From Candidatus Gastranaerophilales bacterium (GTDB lineage: Bacteria > Cyanobacteriota > Vampirovibrionia > Gastranaerophilales > Gastranaerophilaceae), in NCBI GenBank assembly GCA_905234865.1, contig CAJOJE010000002.1, positions 62,001 through 126,000 of the forward strand: a stretch of 64,000 nucleotides of DNA. The letters are read 5' to 3'. Of the stretch, positions 8,440 to 18,021 are shown piece by piece. Both the position numbers and the translations under genes were made by a program. Positions within the stretch are counted from its first letter, which is position 1; each line of letters starts with the position of its first letter. The notes under the pieces were generated by a model that did no database searches, was not told the origin of the DNA, and saw nothing but the letters and a program-made list of their open reading frames with translations.

Positions 8440-11400
8440 TGATTTTTTCCGTAATTTACATATTTTACGACAAGATTAATAAATAATTTTTGTTCAAACT
8501 TATCTTTTTTAATAAACTCGTCGGCTCCCGCTTCAATGAACATTTCTTTGAGCCCTTCGGGGCGCTCGGCGGAAGTTAAAATAAAAATGGGGATATTTTT
8601 TGTTTTTTCGTTTTGTTTCAACATTTGAACAAATTCATATCCGCTCACTTCAGGCATTTCATAATCAGACACGATAAGGTCGAATTTTTCCGTTTCAATA
8701 ATCCTTATGGCATCTTTTACGTTAGTTTCAACATGTACGTTGTATCCGTTAGACGTTAAGGTATTTCCGACAAGACGCCTTGTCGTAACGGAATCGTCAA
8801 CAACAAGGATTTTATATTTGGAATTGTCTTTCAAGGTTAAAGATCTTGTCGTATCAAGTTTGTCAACGGATGTTCTTCCCGAATTTAAAACATCCGAAAC
8901 GTTAAGCAATAGACACATCTCACCGTTTGCGAGAGTTGTAATACCCGATATATTATGAACTCTAAGCATAGGTTCGGGAAGTTTTTTATTTAAAATTTCT
9001 TCATCGCCTATTAGTTTTTGGACAATAACTCCGACTGCGGCGCTTTCCGCTTTTATTACCATAAGAGTATATTTTCCGCTTTTATTATCTTCTTCCCGTT
9101 TTATACCCAAAATTGAAGACAAGGCGCAAATCGGAATAGATTCGCCGTCATAGATAAAGTAATATCTTTCATCTCTTTTTTTAATTTCTTCTTTGGTAAT
9201 CCGAAGTACGGTTTTAATACTTCCTGCGGGAATTGCAAAAAGTTGTCCGCCCTCTTGAAGAATAAACGCTTTCATTGTCGCCATGGTTGTCGGAAGTTCC
9301 ATTGTAACAACGGTTCCTCTGTTTTCTTCCGAAAAAACGTCAACTCTGCCGTTTAATTGAGATATTTTACTGTGGACTATATCAAGCCCCAAGCCCCTTC
9401 CCGATAATTCCGTAACGGAATCGCCCGTTGAAAAACCGGGATAAAAAATAAAGTTTGCAAGTTGTTCTTTCGACATTGTATCGGCGGCTTCAGGCGAAAC
9501 AAGCCCTTTTTCAATTGCTTTTGTTTTAATTTTTTCAATATTTATGCCCCTGCCGTCATCCTTTATGCTGATTATGATTTTATTTTCTCTTTGACTTGCC
9601 TGCAGAGTAATTTGTCCTACTTTATTTTTTCCGATACGTTCTCTTTCTCTGGGCATTTCAATACCATGGGCAATAGAATTTCTAACGACATGCATAATCG
9701 GAATTTTTATATCTTCAATAATTTTTTTATCGGCTGAAACCTCTCCGCCTTCTATAACAAGCTCAATTTCCTTGCCCTTTTCTTTGGAGATATTGTGTAC
9801 CATTCTCGGAAACAAATTAAAAACATTGGAAAGAGGCAAAACACGCATTGTTTTAACCATGTTTTCAATTTCGGAGGTTGTGGAATTAAGTTTTATGTTA
9901 TTTTCTTGAAGCTCTTTCATTAAAAGCCCCAAATCACTTAAAATATACCCTAATTTTTCGGCGTTGGCGTTATGAAAAGCCATAAGCTGCTTATTATAAG
10001 ACACAAGAGAGTCTTTTTTCCCTGCTTGAGTTTCATCAATCGCCGTTTTATTTTCCTGAATATATTTTTTTTCGTAAAATTTCATATAATAGCCGATTTT
10101 ATGGTAATGTTTTTGCAATTCCATAAGTTCATCCTGAATTGTTTTTACCATACCGACATTTTCATGGGATTTGATTCTGGCAACAATTAAATTTCCTATT
10201 TGATTAAGAAGTTTGTCGAGTTTATCGGAATTAACCCTTAAAGTTTTTATTGACGACGTATCAAAACTTTGCGCCCAGTCTACGGGTTTTGTCGACTTTT
10301 GAGTTTTTGTGCGATGATTGGGATTTTCAAGCTCATATTTAACCATTTGGGCAATTATGCTTGCTTTTTGGTTAATCATGTCGATTTCATCCATTGAATC
10401 GGAGTATGTATCTTTTGAAAATTTTGTTTCGACAATTCCTGCGGTACCCACAAAAATTTCTTTAATCGCTTCGATTGAATCAAGCTCGAGTTTAATGTTA
10501 CTTTTTTCAAAACCCAAAATTATGGTTAATATTGTCTGAAAAGTTTTTTTAAGTCCGTCACTTTGGAGTCTTGAAACTATTTCATTTAAAAGGCTTTTTA
10601 ACTCTGCAAGGGAATGTTTGTTTTTATTAATATCAACAATAGTTTCGGTTGCTTTATTTATTAAATCCAAAAGCTCAACACTCTTAAAACGGGAGTCTTG
10701 TTCGGTAATTTCCGTTTTAGCATAATCTTCACTTTCGTTTTCAAGATTATCTTCGTTATCATTATCCGCATCATAGGAAATTTGGAAACTGTTGTCGTAA
10801 TAATCGTTTTTGGTGTCATATCCTTCTTTTTTGGCAAAATCTTTAAATTGATGAATGAAAGAATTTATTTTATCGTTAAAATTAACGAGTTTTTCTTCGT
10901 TGTTATCCGTATCGTTTTCTAAGTCTTTTGAAATTTCCGATACAACTTTTAAGCATTCCCTTAATTTCTCGAAGTTTTCGAGTTTTTCCGTTTTTTGAAG
11001 AATACTTTCGGCGTTTTTTCTTATGAGTGCAAAATTTTTATAATCCCTCTCTTGAAGCGCTTTTGAATACAAAATTGCCATTTGCACAACCATATCATCA
11101 ATTTTTGAAAAATTAATTTTGGGTTTTTTTTGTTCTTCTTCGTTATTTTTTTTGGGCTTTTCTTCTTTTACCATATTTGCCCAAGAAGGATTTTCGGGGG
11201 ATTTGCAAATTTCATCGAGCATTGCCGTATATTTTGCGGTGTCTTCGCTTATATATTCTTCCTTTTGGTCAATCGTATTTTTAATAAGCATATCAATATG
11301 GGATAAAACCGCAGAAATAGCATCGGTCACGTTTGATGTGGCAAGAAGCTTTTCTTCTCTTATAAGCCCCAAAACATCTTCGACTTTATGCGCAATGTTT

Positions 11401-11597
11401 TGTATGCCCTCAAAGCCGAGCATTCTGGCTGAACCTTTGAGGCTGTGCGCATCTCTAAAAAGATGCATGGCAACATCAAGGTTTTTAGGCTTTTTTTCAA
11501 GCAAGAGCAGGTTTTTATCCATTGATTGTAAAATTTCAGTGGACTCTTGAGAAAAAATATTTAAAATTTCATCCAGTTCTTCTTGAAGAAACTCCAT
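8436..11597 (-). CDS. CheA-type hybrid histidine kinase with C-terminal receiver
   Basis: A 1053-residue kinase. An N-terminal HPt domain carries the phosphorylatable His51 in 'AHSLKGSARMLGF'. A long acidic linker follows (about 130-430). The dimerisation region (about 445-600) is followed by a Bergerat ATPase with the N-box HVVRNSIAHG, DDGRG and GRGLGLD motifs, then a CheW-like domain and a C-terminal receiver (VVDDSVTTRRLV, acceptor Asp in LIVSDYEMP). This CheA-REC architecture occurs in WspE, ChpA and FrzE type systems rather than simple flagellar ones. It would phosphorylate its own receiver and the REC-GGDEF protein encoded divergently at 12768. The MCP gene lies 16 bases upstream, and the HD gene overlaps downstream. 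Confidence 0.9.
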   Translation of the reverse strand: MEFLQEELDEILNIFSQESTEILQSMDKNLLLLEKKPKNLDVAMHLFRDAHSLKGSARMLGFEGIQNIAHKVEDVLGLIREEKLLATSNVTDAISAVLSHIDMLIKNTIDQKEEYISEDTAKYTAMLDEICKSPENPSWANMVKEEKPKKNNEEEQKKPKINFSKIDDMVVQMAILYSKALQERDYKNFALIRKNAESILQKTEKLENFEKLRECLKVVSEISKDLENDTDNNEEKLVNFNDKINSFIHQFKDFAKKEGYDTKNDYYDNSFQISYDADNDNEDNLENESEDYAKTEITEQDSRFKSVELLDLINKATETIVDINKNKHSLAELKSLLNEIVSRLQSDGLKKTFQTILTIILGFEKSNIKLELDSIEAIKEIFVGTAGIVETKFSKDTYSDSMDEIDMINQKASIIAQMVKYELENPNHRTKTQKSTKPVDWAQSFDTSSIKTLRVNSDKLDKLLNQIGNLIVARIKSHENVGMVKTIQDELMELQKHYHKIGYYMKFYEKKYIQENKTAIDETQAGKKDSLVSYNKQLMAFHNANAEKLGYILSDLGLLMKELQENNIKLNSTTSEIENMVKTMRVLPLSNVFNLFPRMVHNISKEKGKEIELVIEGGEVSADKKIIEDIKIPIMHVVRNSIAHGIEMPRERERIGKNKVGQITLQASQRENKIIISIKDDGRGINIEKIKTKAIEKGLVSPEAADTMSKEQLANFIFYPGFSTGDSVTELSGRGLGLDIVHSKISQLNGRVDVFSEENRGTVVTMELPTTMATMKAFILQEGGQLFAIPAGSIKTVLRITKEEIKKRDERYYFIYDGESIPICALSSILGIKREEDNKSGKYTLMVIKAESAAVGVIVQKLIGDEEILNKKLPEPMLRVHNISGITTLANGEMCLLLNVSDVLNSGRTSVDKLDTTRSLTLKDNSKYKILVVDDSVTTRRLVGNTLTSNGYNVHVETNVKDAIRIIETEKFDLIVSDYEMPEVSGYEFVQMLKQNEKTKNIPIFILTSAERPEGLKEMFIEAGADEFIKKDKFEQKLFINLVVKYVNYGKNQ

Positions 11598-11613
11598 AAT
11601 TGATTACCTGACC

Positions 11614-12705
11614 TTAATCACCCGTTATTACCGTTTTAAAACCTCTTGTAATTTCGCTTATGTTTTCTAATTTTTTAGCACTTTCTTCAAGAGTTTTATC
11701 CGTTACTTCAAGGGTATTGTTTAAATCTTTAAGGAATATATCGGCTTTTTCGGTGCTTCTGTTAATTTTTTGGGATACGTTTTCAATATCCGAGGTTTTG
11801 GTTGAAATTTCACTTATAATTTCAATTAATTCTTCAACGTTTGAACCTATCGAATGAGCAAGGTCAATCCCCGATTCGATTTCTTTTGTTCCTTCTTCGG
11901 TTGCAATAACCGTAGAATTTGTTGTTTGCTGAATATCCGTAATTAAAGACGTGATTTTTGTCGTTGCCTGTTTTGATTCATCCGCAAGTTTTCTGATTTC
12001 ACCCGCAACAACGGCAAAGCCCTTACCGTGCTCACCTGCTCTTGCAGCTTCAACCGCAGCATTTAAGGCAAGAAGGTTTGTTTGTTCCGCTATATCTTCA
12101 ACCGTTCCGATTGTAGATGAAATTGATTGAATAAACTCGGATAATTCAAGAATTAATTCGGCAATTGTTTGAATTTTATGTCTTATTGCAAACATTTTCT
12201 CAATATTTGCTTTTACGGCGGAATGTTCTTCGTTTGTTTTATCCAAAGAATACGAAGTTTGGTTTCTGGTATCGGTTATAATTTTATTTAAAAGGTCAAA
12301 ATGTTCTTTTAAATCAGCCACAAGGTTATCGGCATTTTTCAATTTTTTAAAAGAATCTTTCAGAGCGTCTTTTTGTTCTTTTGAAAGATTTTCTACGTTT
12401 TTTGCTTCAACGTCCGCATATTCTACGGAAGATACAATGATTTTTTTTAAACGTTTTCGGAAATGTTCTTTTGAAATATTAATATAGAATAATATAAGCC
12501 CCGAAAAACAAAGCCAAAAGAAAAACGCAAGCATAACCATACCTTGTCCCGCATTTTCCATTGAAGTTGCCTTTGCGGATGCGAACCAGCCGATTAACAT
12601 AGCGCCTGCAAGCATAGCCACGCCCCAAACGATGTAATAGTTCATTTGGCTGTCTATGAGTTGATTAACCGAAGTTCCCTTATATTCTTGATTTTCGTTT
12701 AACAT
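11614..12705 (-). CDS. Methyl-accepting chemotaxis protein without a periplasmic sensor domain
   Basis: A 363-residue receptor. Two membrane helices (about residues 24-46 and 58-80) are joined by only about 12 residues, so there is no room for an extracellular ligand domain. The cytoplasmic coiled coil contains the canonical hairpin tip ([39 protein letters not shown]). No HAMP domain or C-terminal CheR-docking pentapeptide is evident. It is the first gene of the minus-strand operon, with a GGGG ribosome site 4-7 bases before ATG. It likely senses a membrane or cytoplasmic state and feeds the neighbouring CheA hybrid through the double-CheW adaptor. Confidence 0.9.
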   Translation of the reverse strand: MLNENQEYKGTSVNQLIDSQMNYYIVWGVAMLAGAMLIGWFASAKATSMENAGQGMVMLAFFFWLCFSGLILFYINISKEHFRKRLKKIIVSSVEYADVEAKNVENLSKEQKDALKDSFKKLKNADNLVADLKEHFDLLNKIITDTRNQTSYSLDKTNEEHSAVKANIEKMFAIRHKIQTIAELILELSEFIQSISSTIGTVEDIAEQTNLLALNAAVEAARAGEHGKGFAVVAGEIRKLADESKQATTKITSLITDIQQTTNSTVIATEEGTKEIESGIDLAHSIGSNVEELIEIISEISTKTSDIENVSQKINRSTEKADIFLKDLNNTLEVTDKTLEESAKKLENISEITRGFKTVITGD

Positions 12706-12767
12706 ATTTCCCCTTTTTTAAAATTATTGTATAATAACTATTATTATTATATAAAATTTATTGGAAT

Positions 12768-14216
12768 ATGGCAAAAAAAGTACTGATTATTGATGACTCG
12801 GCAACACAATTATCGAGTTTAAAAATATTTTTCAAAAGAGAAGGGTTTGACGTTGCAACCGCCCATAACGGAGTAGAGGGGTATATAAAAGTATATAAAG
12901 AAACTCCCGATTTAATATTATCAGATGTTCTTATGCCGCATTTGGGCGGATATCAACTTTGCAGATTGTTAAAAAGTAATAAAGAAACCAAAGATATTCC
13001 CTTTATTATGCTTACCGTTCTTGACAAAAACTTAGATAAATTTTGGGGAACTCAATCGGGGGCAGACGTTTTTTTAAGAAAAGATTTTGATATGAAGCTA
13101 ATCGTAAACACTTCAAAGGAAATCATGGAAAAAATGCCCGTTTCCGACATTATTAAACAAGAACTTTTAAGCTATGAAATTGACGAAAACGACATTATGT
13201 CCGAAGTCAACAAAATTCTTGACGAAGAATTAATGAAAACAACCATTACAAATAAATTCAGGGAATTAACCGATTACACAAAAGACGATTATGCCCTTGC
13301 AAAAGATATCTACGATATTTTATCCGCAATCTCCGATTATGATGCGGCTTGCATTTATTTTAATTCTCCCGATTCAACGGCAAAAAAAAGGTTAATTCTC
13401 CATGAACAAAATGTTTCTTTGTCGGACGATTTAATTTTAAAACTTTGGCAGAAAATTTTTCATGCATCCGTTAACAAAAACGATTTTACCCCCGAAAAAA
13501 TCACAAACGAAGGCGATTTAGCTCCGCTTAATTCTCTTGATGATTTTGAATCGTATAAAGAAATTGACTTTTATTATAATGATATTCTGACCGGAAAATT
13601 ATGCCTTTATTCAAGAGAAAATTTAAAATGGAATAAAATGAAATTTATCCACACCATACAATCGGAACTTGATTTGTTTTTGAAGGTTAAATATCTTTAC
13701 ACAAAAACCCGCTATTTATCAATAACGGACGAACTTACGAGCCTTTATACAAGACGGCATTTAAAATCCGTATTATCGCAAGAATTCGCTCGTGCAAAAA
13801 GATACAGAACAACAATTACCGTTGCGATGGTCGATATTGACGATTTCAAAAAAATAAACGACGTGTACGGTCATCTTGCGGGCGATTATATTTTAAAAGA
13901 AGTTTCCAAAGCATTCATAACGACTTTAAGAAAAACCGACTTTGTATACAGATACGGCGGAGAAGAAATTTGTATTTTAATGCCCGAAACAACTCTGGAA
14001 AAAGCGTTTATTCCTCTTGAAAGACTTAGAGCCGCAATTGACGGGGCACATTACATATTTGAAGGAAAGAAAATCCATGTTACGGTAAGTATCGGAGCTG
14101 CCATGTTTAATCAAGATTTAAACAGCGGCGAAGAACTGATTGAAAGAGCCGACAGCAGACTCTATGAAGCCAAAAAAACAGGCAAAAACAAGGTGGTAAT
14201 TAAAAACAATGAATAA
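12768..14216 (+). CDS. Response regulator with GGDEF diguanylate cyclase output
   Basis: A 482-residue protein. The N-terminal receiver has the acidic pair D9/D10, phospho-acceptor Asp53 (LILSDVLMP) and the conserved Lys in FLRKDF. A middle region (about 130-320) of GAF-like size is not clearly assignable. The C-terminal GGDEF domain has the active-site variant GGEEI preceded five residues earlier by RKTD, an intact RxxD inhibitory site. It should make c-di-GMP when phosphorylated by the CheA hybrid and be feedback inhibited. It resembles WspR/PleD-type outputs. It is divergent from the MCP-CheA operon and overlaps the double-CheW gene by 8 bases. AT-rich sequence with TATAAT-like hexamers fills the 62-base divergent region. 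Confidence 0.9.
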   Translation: MAKKVLIIDDSATQLSSLKIFFKREGFDVATAHNGVEGYIKVYKETPDLILSDVLMPHLGGYQLCRLLKSNKETKDIPFIMLTVLDKNLDKFWGTQSGADVFLRKDFDMKLIVNTSKEIMEKMPVSDIIKQELLSYEIDENDIMSEVNKILDEELMKTTITNKFRELTDYTKDDYALAKDIYDILSAISDYDAACIYFNSPDSTAKKRLILHEQNVSLSDDLILKLWQKIFHASVNKNDFTPEKITNEGDLAPLNSLDDFESYKEIDFYYNDILTGKLCLYSRENLKWNKMKFIHTIQSELDLFLKVKYLYTKTRYLSITDELTSLYTRRHLKSVLSQEFARAKRYRTTITVAMVDIDDFKKINDVYGHLAGDYILKEVSKAFITTLRKTDFVYRYGGEEICILMPETTLEKAFIPLERLRAAIDGAHYIFEGKKIHVTVSIGAAMFNQDLNSGEELIERADSRLYEAKKTGKNKVVIKNNE

Positions 14217-15216
14217 TTCACCCGTTACGGTTAATGAAGAAAGTTATATATTTTTTTCAATCGGGGCGTATAATTACGCTTTTAATTCAAAGTACGTTCT
14301 TGACATTATGCAGCTTGTCGAATTGGAATACCCCGAATCCTTGCCCGATTTTATAGTGGGACTTCTTGAATATAATAACAGGATTATTAAAATTGTTGAT
14401 ATCAGAACTATTTTAAAACTTTCAACAGAACCCTATACTTTAAATGCAAAAATTATTATCGTTAAAACGGAAAATGACTTTTTCGGAATAATTATCGATA
14501 ACGTTCGTGAAATAAGAAGAATAAATACGTCTTTATTGAATTTACCGCCGTATCAAACCAAAAATTCATACCTTGAAGCAATTTACACCGATAAAGACAC
14601 TTCAACTACCGTAATCAATCTTGAAAATATCGAAGCAAGCATAAATTCAAGAGAAGAATTTCAGGAAACTTCCAAAAATTCGGCTTCTTTGTTTTTGCCT
14701 AGAGATGTATCTTCAAAAGAAACTCTCCACAGAAGAAGGCTTCATTACGCAAGAAAAATGCGTCAAGAAAATTATGCAATCATAAAAAGCCAAGATACAT
14801 ACATAAAATTTATGCTTAATAACAATATTTGCTGTATTAAAATTCTGGGTGTCGTCGGATTTTATAAATTTGAAAGCGTAAAAGTAACCAAAGTTCCCTG
14901 TACTCCCGATTTTATCGTGGGTATCGTAAGTTTAAAAGGGCGCTACATAACGGTCATCGACCTTTTAAAATATACGGAAAATAAGCATTCCGTCATAACA
15001 AAAGATACAAGCATTATTGTTGTGGAACATGAAGATTATCAACTGGGAATTTTGGCGGATTCTATCTGCGAAACTATGGATATCGAAGAAAATCTTTTAA
15101 AATCAAAATCGCAAAATTCAACTTCCTGCCTCGATGAGTGCGTTATAAACGATACGTTATATATGTTTTTGGATACAAAAAAACTTTTTGAAGATGAAAA
15201 ACTTTATGTCAGTTGA
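14209..15216 (+). CDS. Double CheW-domain adaptor protein
   Basis: A 335-residue protein with two CheW folds. The first spans about residues 10-155 (SYIFFSIGAYNYAFNSKYVL...LPDFIVGLLEYNNRIIKIVD). The second spans about 195-330 (YIKFMLNNNICCIKILGVVG...TPDFIVGIVSLKGRYITVID). They are separated by a charged linker (HRRRLHYARKMRQE). CheW couples receptors to CheA, and a two-headed form could bridge two kinase or receptor rings. It overlaps the upstream REC-GGDEF gene by 8 bases, tying the cyclase and adaptor together. The following hypothetical gene starts 31 bases later, so the transcript may continue downstream. Confidence 0.85.
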   Translation: MNNSPVTVNEESYIFFSIGAYNYAFNSKYVLDIMQLVELEYPESLPDFIVGLLEYNNRIIKIVDIRTILKLSTEPYTLNAKIIIVKTENDFFGIIIDNVREIRRINTSLLNLPPYQTKNSYLEAIYTDKDTSTTVINLENIEASINSREEFQETSKNSASLFLPRDVSSKETLHRRRLHYARKMRQENYAIIKSQDTYIKFMLNNNICCIKILGVVGFYKFESVKVTKVPCTPDFIVGIVSLKGRYITVIDLLKYTENKHSVITKDTSIIVVEHEDYQLGILADSICETMDIEENLLKSKSQNSTSCLDECVINDTLYMFLDTKKLFEDEKLYVS

Positions 15217-15247
15217 TAAATTTAAAAACATCATTAATAAAAAAAAT

Positions 15248-15802
15248 ATGAAGAAAATATTGATTTTATTATTGTTGCTTTTTATAAATCCTTCTTACGG
15301 CGAAGATTTTCAAAAAATCTATGACGGGCTCGAAACTGCCGATTTTGAATTTGTTTTCGGGATTGACCCGTATCAGGCGGAAGAATATACGCAATATATG
15401 TTTTCTCCTTATCCGCTTTTGAGAATAGGGGTGAATTTTATATTCAAAGATATCGTTATTCCTCCGGGGTATTATCTTTTAACGCCGAGAAAATATAACG
15501 GCAAAACTTATCTTCTTTTTAAAGAACAGGGAAAAGTTAAGTACATGATACCCGTTTATAATATTGATATCGTGCCTGAACATTTTTATGAAAAGTACAA
15601 CCCGAAGCCCAAAACGACAAAATGGCAAAAATTTAAAACGGGGGTATCCAATACCGTAGGAACAATGTTCCCGACAAAAACACAAAGAAAACCCGTTCCC
15701 GAATCATATTTAGAAATAAACGATATAGACGGTGATTTTTTTCAAGTTATACTGTATTATGGAGACCATAAGTATTACACAGTTTTTAAACAGGATTCAT
15801 AA
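15248..15802 (+). CDS. Exported hypothetical protein, paralogue of the protein at 30832
   Basis: I start at ATG 15248 (184 aa) because the signal peptide MKKILILLLLLFINPSYGED begins there. The frame is open from 15188, but that would prepend 20 residues before the leader. The mature part has a beta-rich core: 'PLLRIGVNFIFKD...PPGYYLLTPRKYNGKTYLLFK...GKVKYMIPVYNIDIV', then a basic linker and 'PESYLEINDIDGDFFQVILYYG'. The same order of elements is found in the protein at 30832-31425, which lacks a signal peptide. No known family is recognised. The stop overlaps the next start (TAATG), indicating co-translation with 15802-16677. Confidence 0.65.
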   Translation: MKKILILLLLLFINPSYGEDFQKIYDGLETADFEFVFGIDPYQAEEYTQYMFSPYPLLRIGVNFIFKDIVIPPGYYLLTPRKYNGKTYLLFKEQGKVKYMIPVYNIDIVPEHFYEKYNPKPKTTKWQKFKTGVSNTVGTMFPTKTQRKPVPESYLEINDIDGDFFQVILYYGDHKYYTVFKQDS

Positions 15803-16677
15803 TGAAAAAAATCGGGATTTTATCTTTTTTTGTAACTTTATCTTTATTAATATTTTCAAATCAGGTTTTTGCAGCGGTTGAAACAAAAGATATAAAAGAA
15901 GTTAAAAAAATTACGAAAAAAATAATAAAACTTTCGGATAAAAACGACTCGTCGGGTATTGAAAAATATTTTTCCGAAAATTACACAAGTTTTGACGGAT
16001 ATAACAAAAAAGACACGATAAAAATTTTTGATACTACCGCTCAACTGTACAAAAATGCAAAATCAAAAGAAAAAATTACCAAAATTGAACCTTTTAACGA
16101 CGATATAAAAGTATATATAACAGAAACCCTCAAAAACAATATGGATACCGAGGGAGGTGAAAATACCAATACGGAAGGAAAAATCATTAAAGGAGAAATG
16201 ATTTCAACTTCCGATTATTCTCTCGTATTTACAAAAGAAAACGGCTCTTGGCTTGTCATTCGGAATGAAATATACGATGAAACGACAAAAATACTGTACG
16301 GCGAAGCCATAAAAACCGATTTTACTCTTGAAACTCCCGAAAATATTGACCCCGGCAAAGAATATACGGTAAAATTAAGCATAACCCCACAAGAAGACAG
16401 GTATACGGTAGGTTCCATAGGGCATGATAAAATCGTTTGGCCGCCCGAAAAAACTTTTGATCCTTATAGGTCAATCAATTCTGACGGCGTTTTGGAAAGA
16501 GTTATGATTGCAAATAAAGACGGTAAAAATGAATATGCAAATACCGTATTTGCTTTTATTACGCCATACGTTGACATTAAAGCAAACTCAAGCGTAACCG
16601 AAGATGAAATTAAAAAAGCCGCAATCTCGGGTATGGGAATTTATATTAAAAGGGTAAACGTTAAAAAAGAACTGTAA
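15802..16677 (+). CDS. Exported protein with NTF2-like region
   Basis: A 291-residue protein with a clear signal peptide (MKKIGILSFFVTLSLLIFSN, cleavage near 'VFAAVE'). Residues about 30-160 have the alternating helix/strand pattern of NTF2/SnoaL-like cone folds (a first helix ending in 'EKYFSENYTSFDGYNKKDTI' and a late strand 'DYSLVFTKENGSWLVIRNEI'). The C-terminal third is a separate beta-rich region (YTVKLSITPQEDRYTVGSIG) that I cannot name. Its start overlaps the stop of the preceding gene and lspA begins one base after its end, so it sits in an envelope-linked operon. A catalytic role is not supported; binding in the periplasm is more likely. Confidence 0.65.
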   Translation: MKKIGILSFFVTLSLLIFSNQVFAAVETKDIKEVKKITKKIIKLSDKNDSSGIEKYFSENYTSFDGYNKKDTIKIFDTTAQLYKNAKSKEKITKIEPFNDDIKVYITETLKNNMDTEGGENTNTEGKIIKGEMISTSDYSLVFTKENGSWLVIRNEIYDETTKILYGEAIKTDFTLETPENIDPGKEYTVKLSITPQEDRYTVGSIGHDKIVWPPEKTFDPYRSINSDGVLERVMIANKDGKNEYANTVFAFITPYVDIKANSSVTEDEIKKAAISGMGIYIKRVNVKKEL

Positions 16678-16678
16678 T

Positions 16679-17128
16679 ATGAAAGATAAAAGAGCATTTG
16701 TTATTTATATTCTTCTCACAGTCATATTATGGCAATTGTGCGACAGTTTGTCCGTAATTTTTTCCAAATCAAATATTGATAATCCGATTTTTTCAATATC
16801 GACCACAAATAATACGGGAGCAGCTTTCGGCATTTTGAATAATTCCTCTTTATTCTTAGGATTTTTAGGAATAATTGCAATTTTTTGCATAGGTTTTTAT
16901 GTATTTAAAAAAGTTTCCTTTGAAAACAGGGGAAATTTGTTTTTTACGTCTTTTTTTTCTGCGGGAATTTTGGGAAATACGGTTCAAAGAATGACGGACG
17001 GAGTTGTTTTTGATTTTATAAAGTTAAATTTTATAGAATTTCCGATTTTTAATCTTTTTGACATTTTAATTTGTACATCGGTTATAATTTATATTTTATG
17101 TTGCTTTAAAGGAGATACGGCGCATTGA
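16679..17128 (+). CDS. lspA: Signal peptidase II (lipoprotein signal peptidase), divergent
   Basis: A 149-residue membrane protein with four hydrophobic helices and the LspA motifs NTGAAFG (about residues 40-46), 'GNTVQRMTDGVVFDFI' and 'FPIFNLFDILI'. The two aspartates that correspond to the catalytic pair (in VFDF and in NLFD) are present. The usual N-x-x-D-R motif reads N-T-V-Q-R, so a conserved but non-catalytic Asp is Gln here. The N-terminal D-Q-x-S-K motif is also degenerate. It would remove the signal peptides of diacylglyceryl-prolipoproteins in the inner membrane. Its stop codon overlaps the TTG start of the pseudouridine synthase. Confidence 0.85.
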   Translation: MKDKRAFVIYILLTVILWQLCDSLSVIFSKSNIDNPIFSISTTNNTGAAFGILNNSSLFLGFLGIIAIFCIGFYVFKKVSFENRGNLFFTSFFSAGILGNTVQRMTDGVVFDFIKLNFIEFPIFNLFDILICTSVIIYILCCFKGDTAH

Positions 17129-18021
17129 TACAAGATTCGGAAAGGCTCGATGTTTATTGTTCAAACCGTTTCTTTTTATCAAGAAGTCAAGCCCGAAAAC
17201 TTATAGAAAACGGTCAAATTCTCGTTAATAAAAAGGTTGAAAAGCCGTCTTACAAATTAAAAGAAGAAGATACGGTAGAATTTACGGGAGAAAAAAAGGA
17301 AGATAGAAAAATTCTTCCTCAAAATATTCCGCTTGATATTATATATGAAGATGATTATTTGATTGTTTTAAATAAACAAAAAGGTTTATTAACTCATCCT
17401 ACCACGCATAATTATGACAATACTCTTGTTAATGCTCTTTTATATCATACAAAAGGTAAATTATCGAATATCGGGGGAGATTTCAGACAAGGTATAGTCC
17501 ACAGGCTCGATTGCGATACATCAGGCTTAATGCTTGCCGCCAAAACAAATTTTGCACATGAAAAATTAGCTGAAGACATTAAAACAAAAAAAACGGTAAG
17601 AAAGTATTTGGGAATTTGTCATGGAATAATTGAAGATGATTTTGGGATAATTGATAAACCCCTTGTTCATTATATGGGAAAAACCGTTAAAATGAATGTT
17701 TCAAATGAAGGACAAAAAGCAATAACGGAATATAAAGTACTTGAAAGGTTTCAAAAAGCGACATTTTTGGAATTAAAACTTCAAACGGGAAGAACTCATC
17801 AAATAAGATGTCACCTGTCAAGTTTAAATCATCCTTTAATTGGAGATATTTTGTACGGTTCTAAAGGGTTTATTGATTTTCAGAATTTAAAAACAAAGGG
17901 GCAAGTTCTTCAATCTTATTTTTTAGCCTTTACACATCCTGTGACAGGTGAGATAATGGAATATAGAATAGATTATGATGAAGATATAAAAAAAGTTTTA
18001 AATTATTTAAGGAGTAAATAA
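17125..18021 (+). CDS. RluD/RluA-family pseudouridine synthase
   Basis: A 298-residue enzyme that starts at TTG 17125, with GGAG about 11 bases upstream and a start overlapping the lspA stop (ATTGA). An S4 RNA-binding domain (about residues 12-58: SRSQARKLIENGQILVNKK) is followed by the catalytic domain with the RluA/RluD signature HRLDCDTSGLML. The Asp in RLD is the catalytic residue; the usual Lys of HRLDKDTSG is Cys here. Downstream 'LKLQTGRTHQIRCHLSSLNHPLIGD' is a family hallmark. It converts uridine to pseudouridine in large-subunit rRNA; RluD (23S U1911/1915/1917) is the closest guess, but RluC-like specificity cannot be excluded. Confidence 0.85.
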   Translation: MIQDSERLDVYCSNRFFLSRSQARKLIENGQILVNKKVEKPSYKLKEEDTVEFTGEKKEDRKILPQNIPLDIIYEDDYLIVLNKQKGLLTHPTTHNYDNTLVNALLYHTKGKLSNIGGDFRQGIVHRLDCDTSGLMLAAKTNFAHEKLAEDIKTKKTVRKYLGICHGIIEDDFGIIDKPLVHYMGKTVKMNVSNEGQKAITEYKVLERFQKATFLELKLQTGRTHQIRCHLSSLNHPLIGDILYGSKGFIDFQNLKTKGQVLQSYFLAFTHPVTGEIMEYRIDYDEDIKKVLNYLRSK

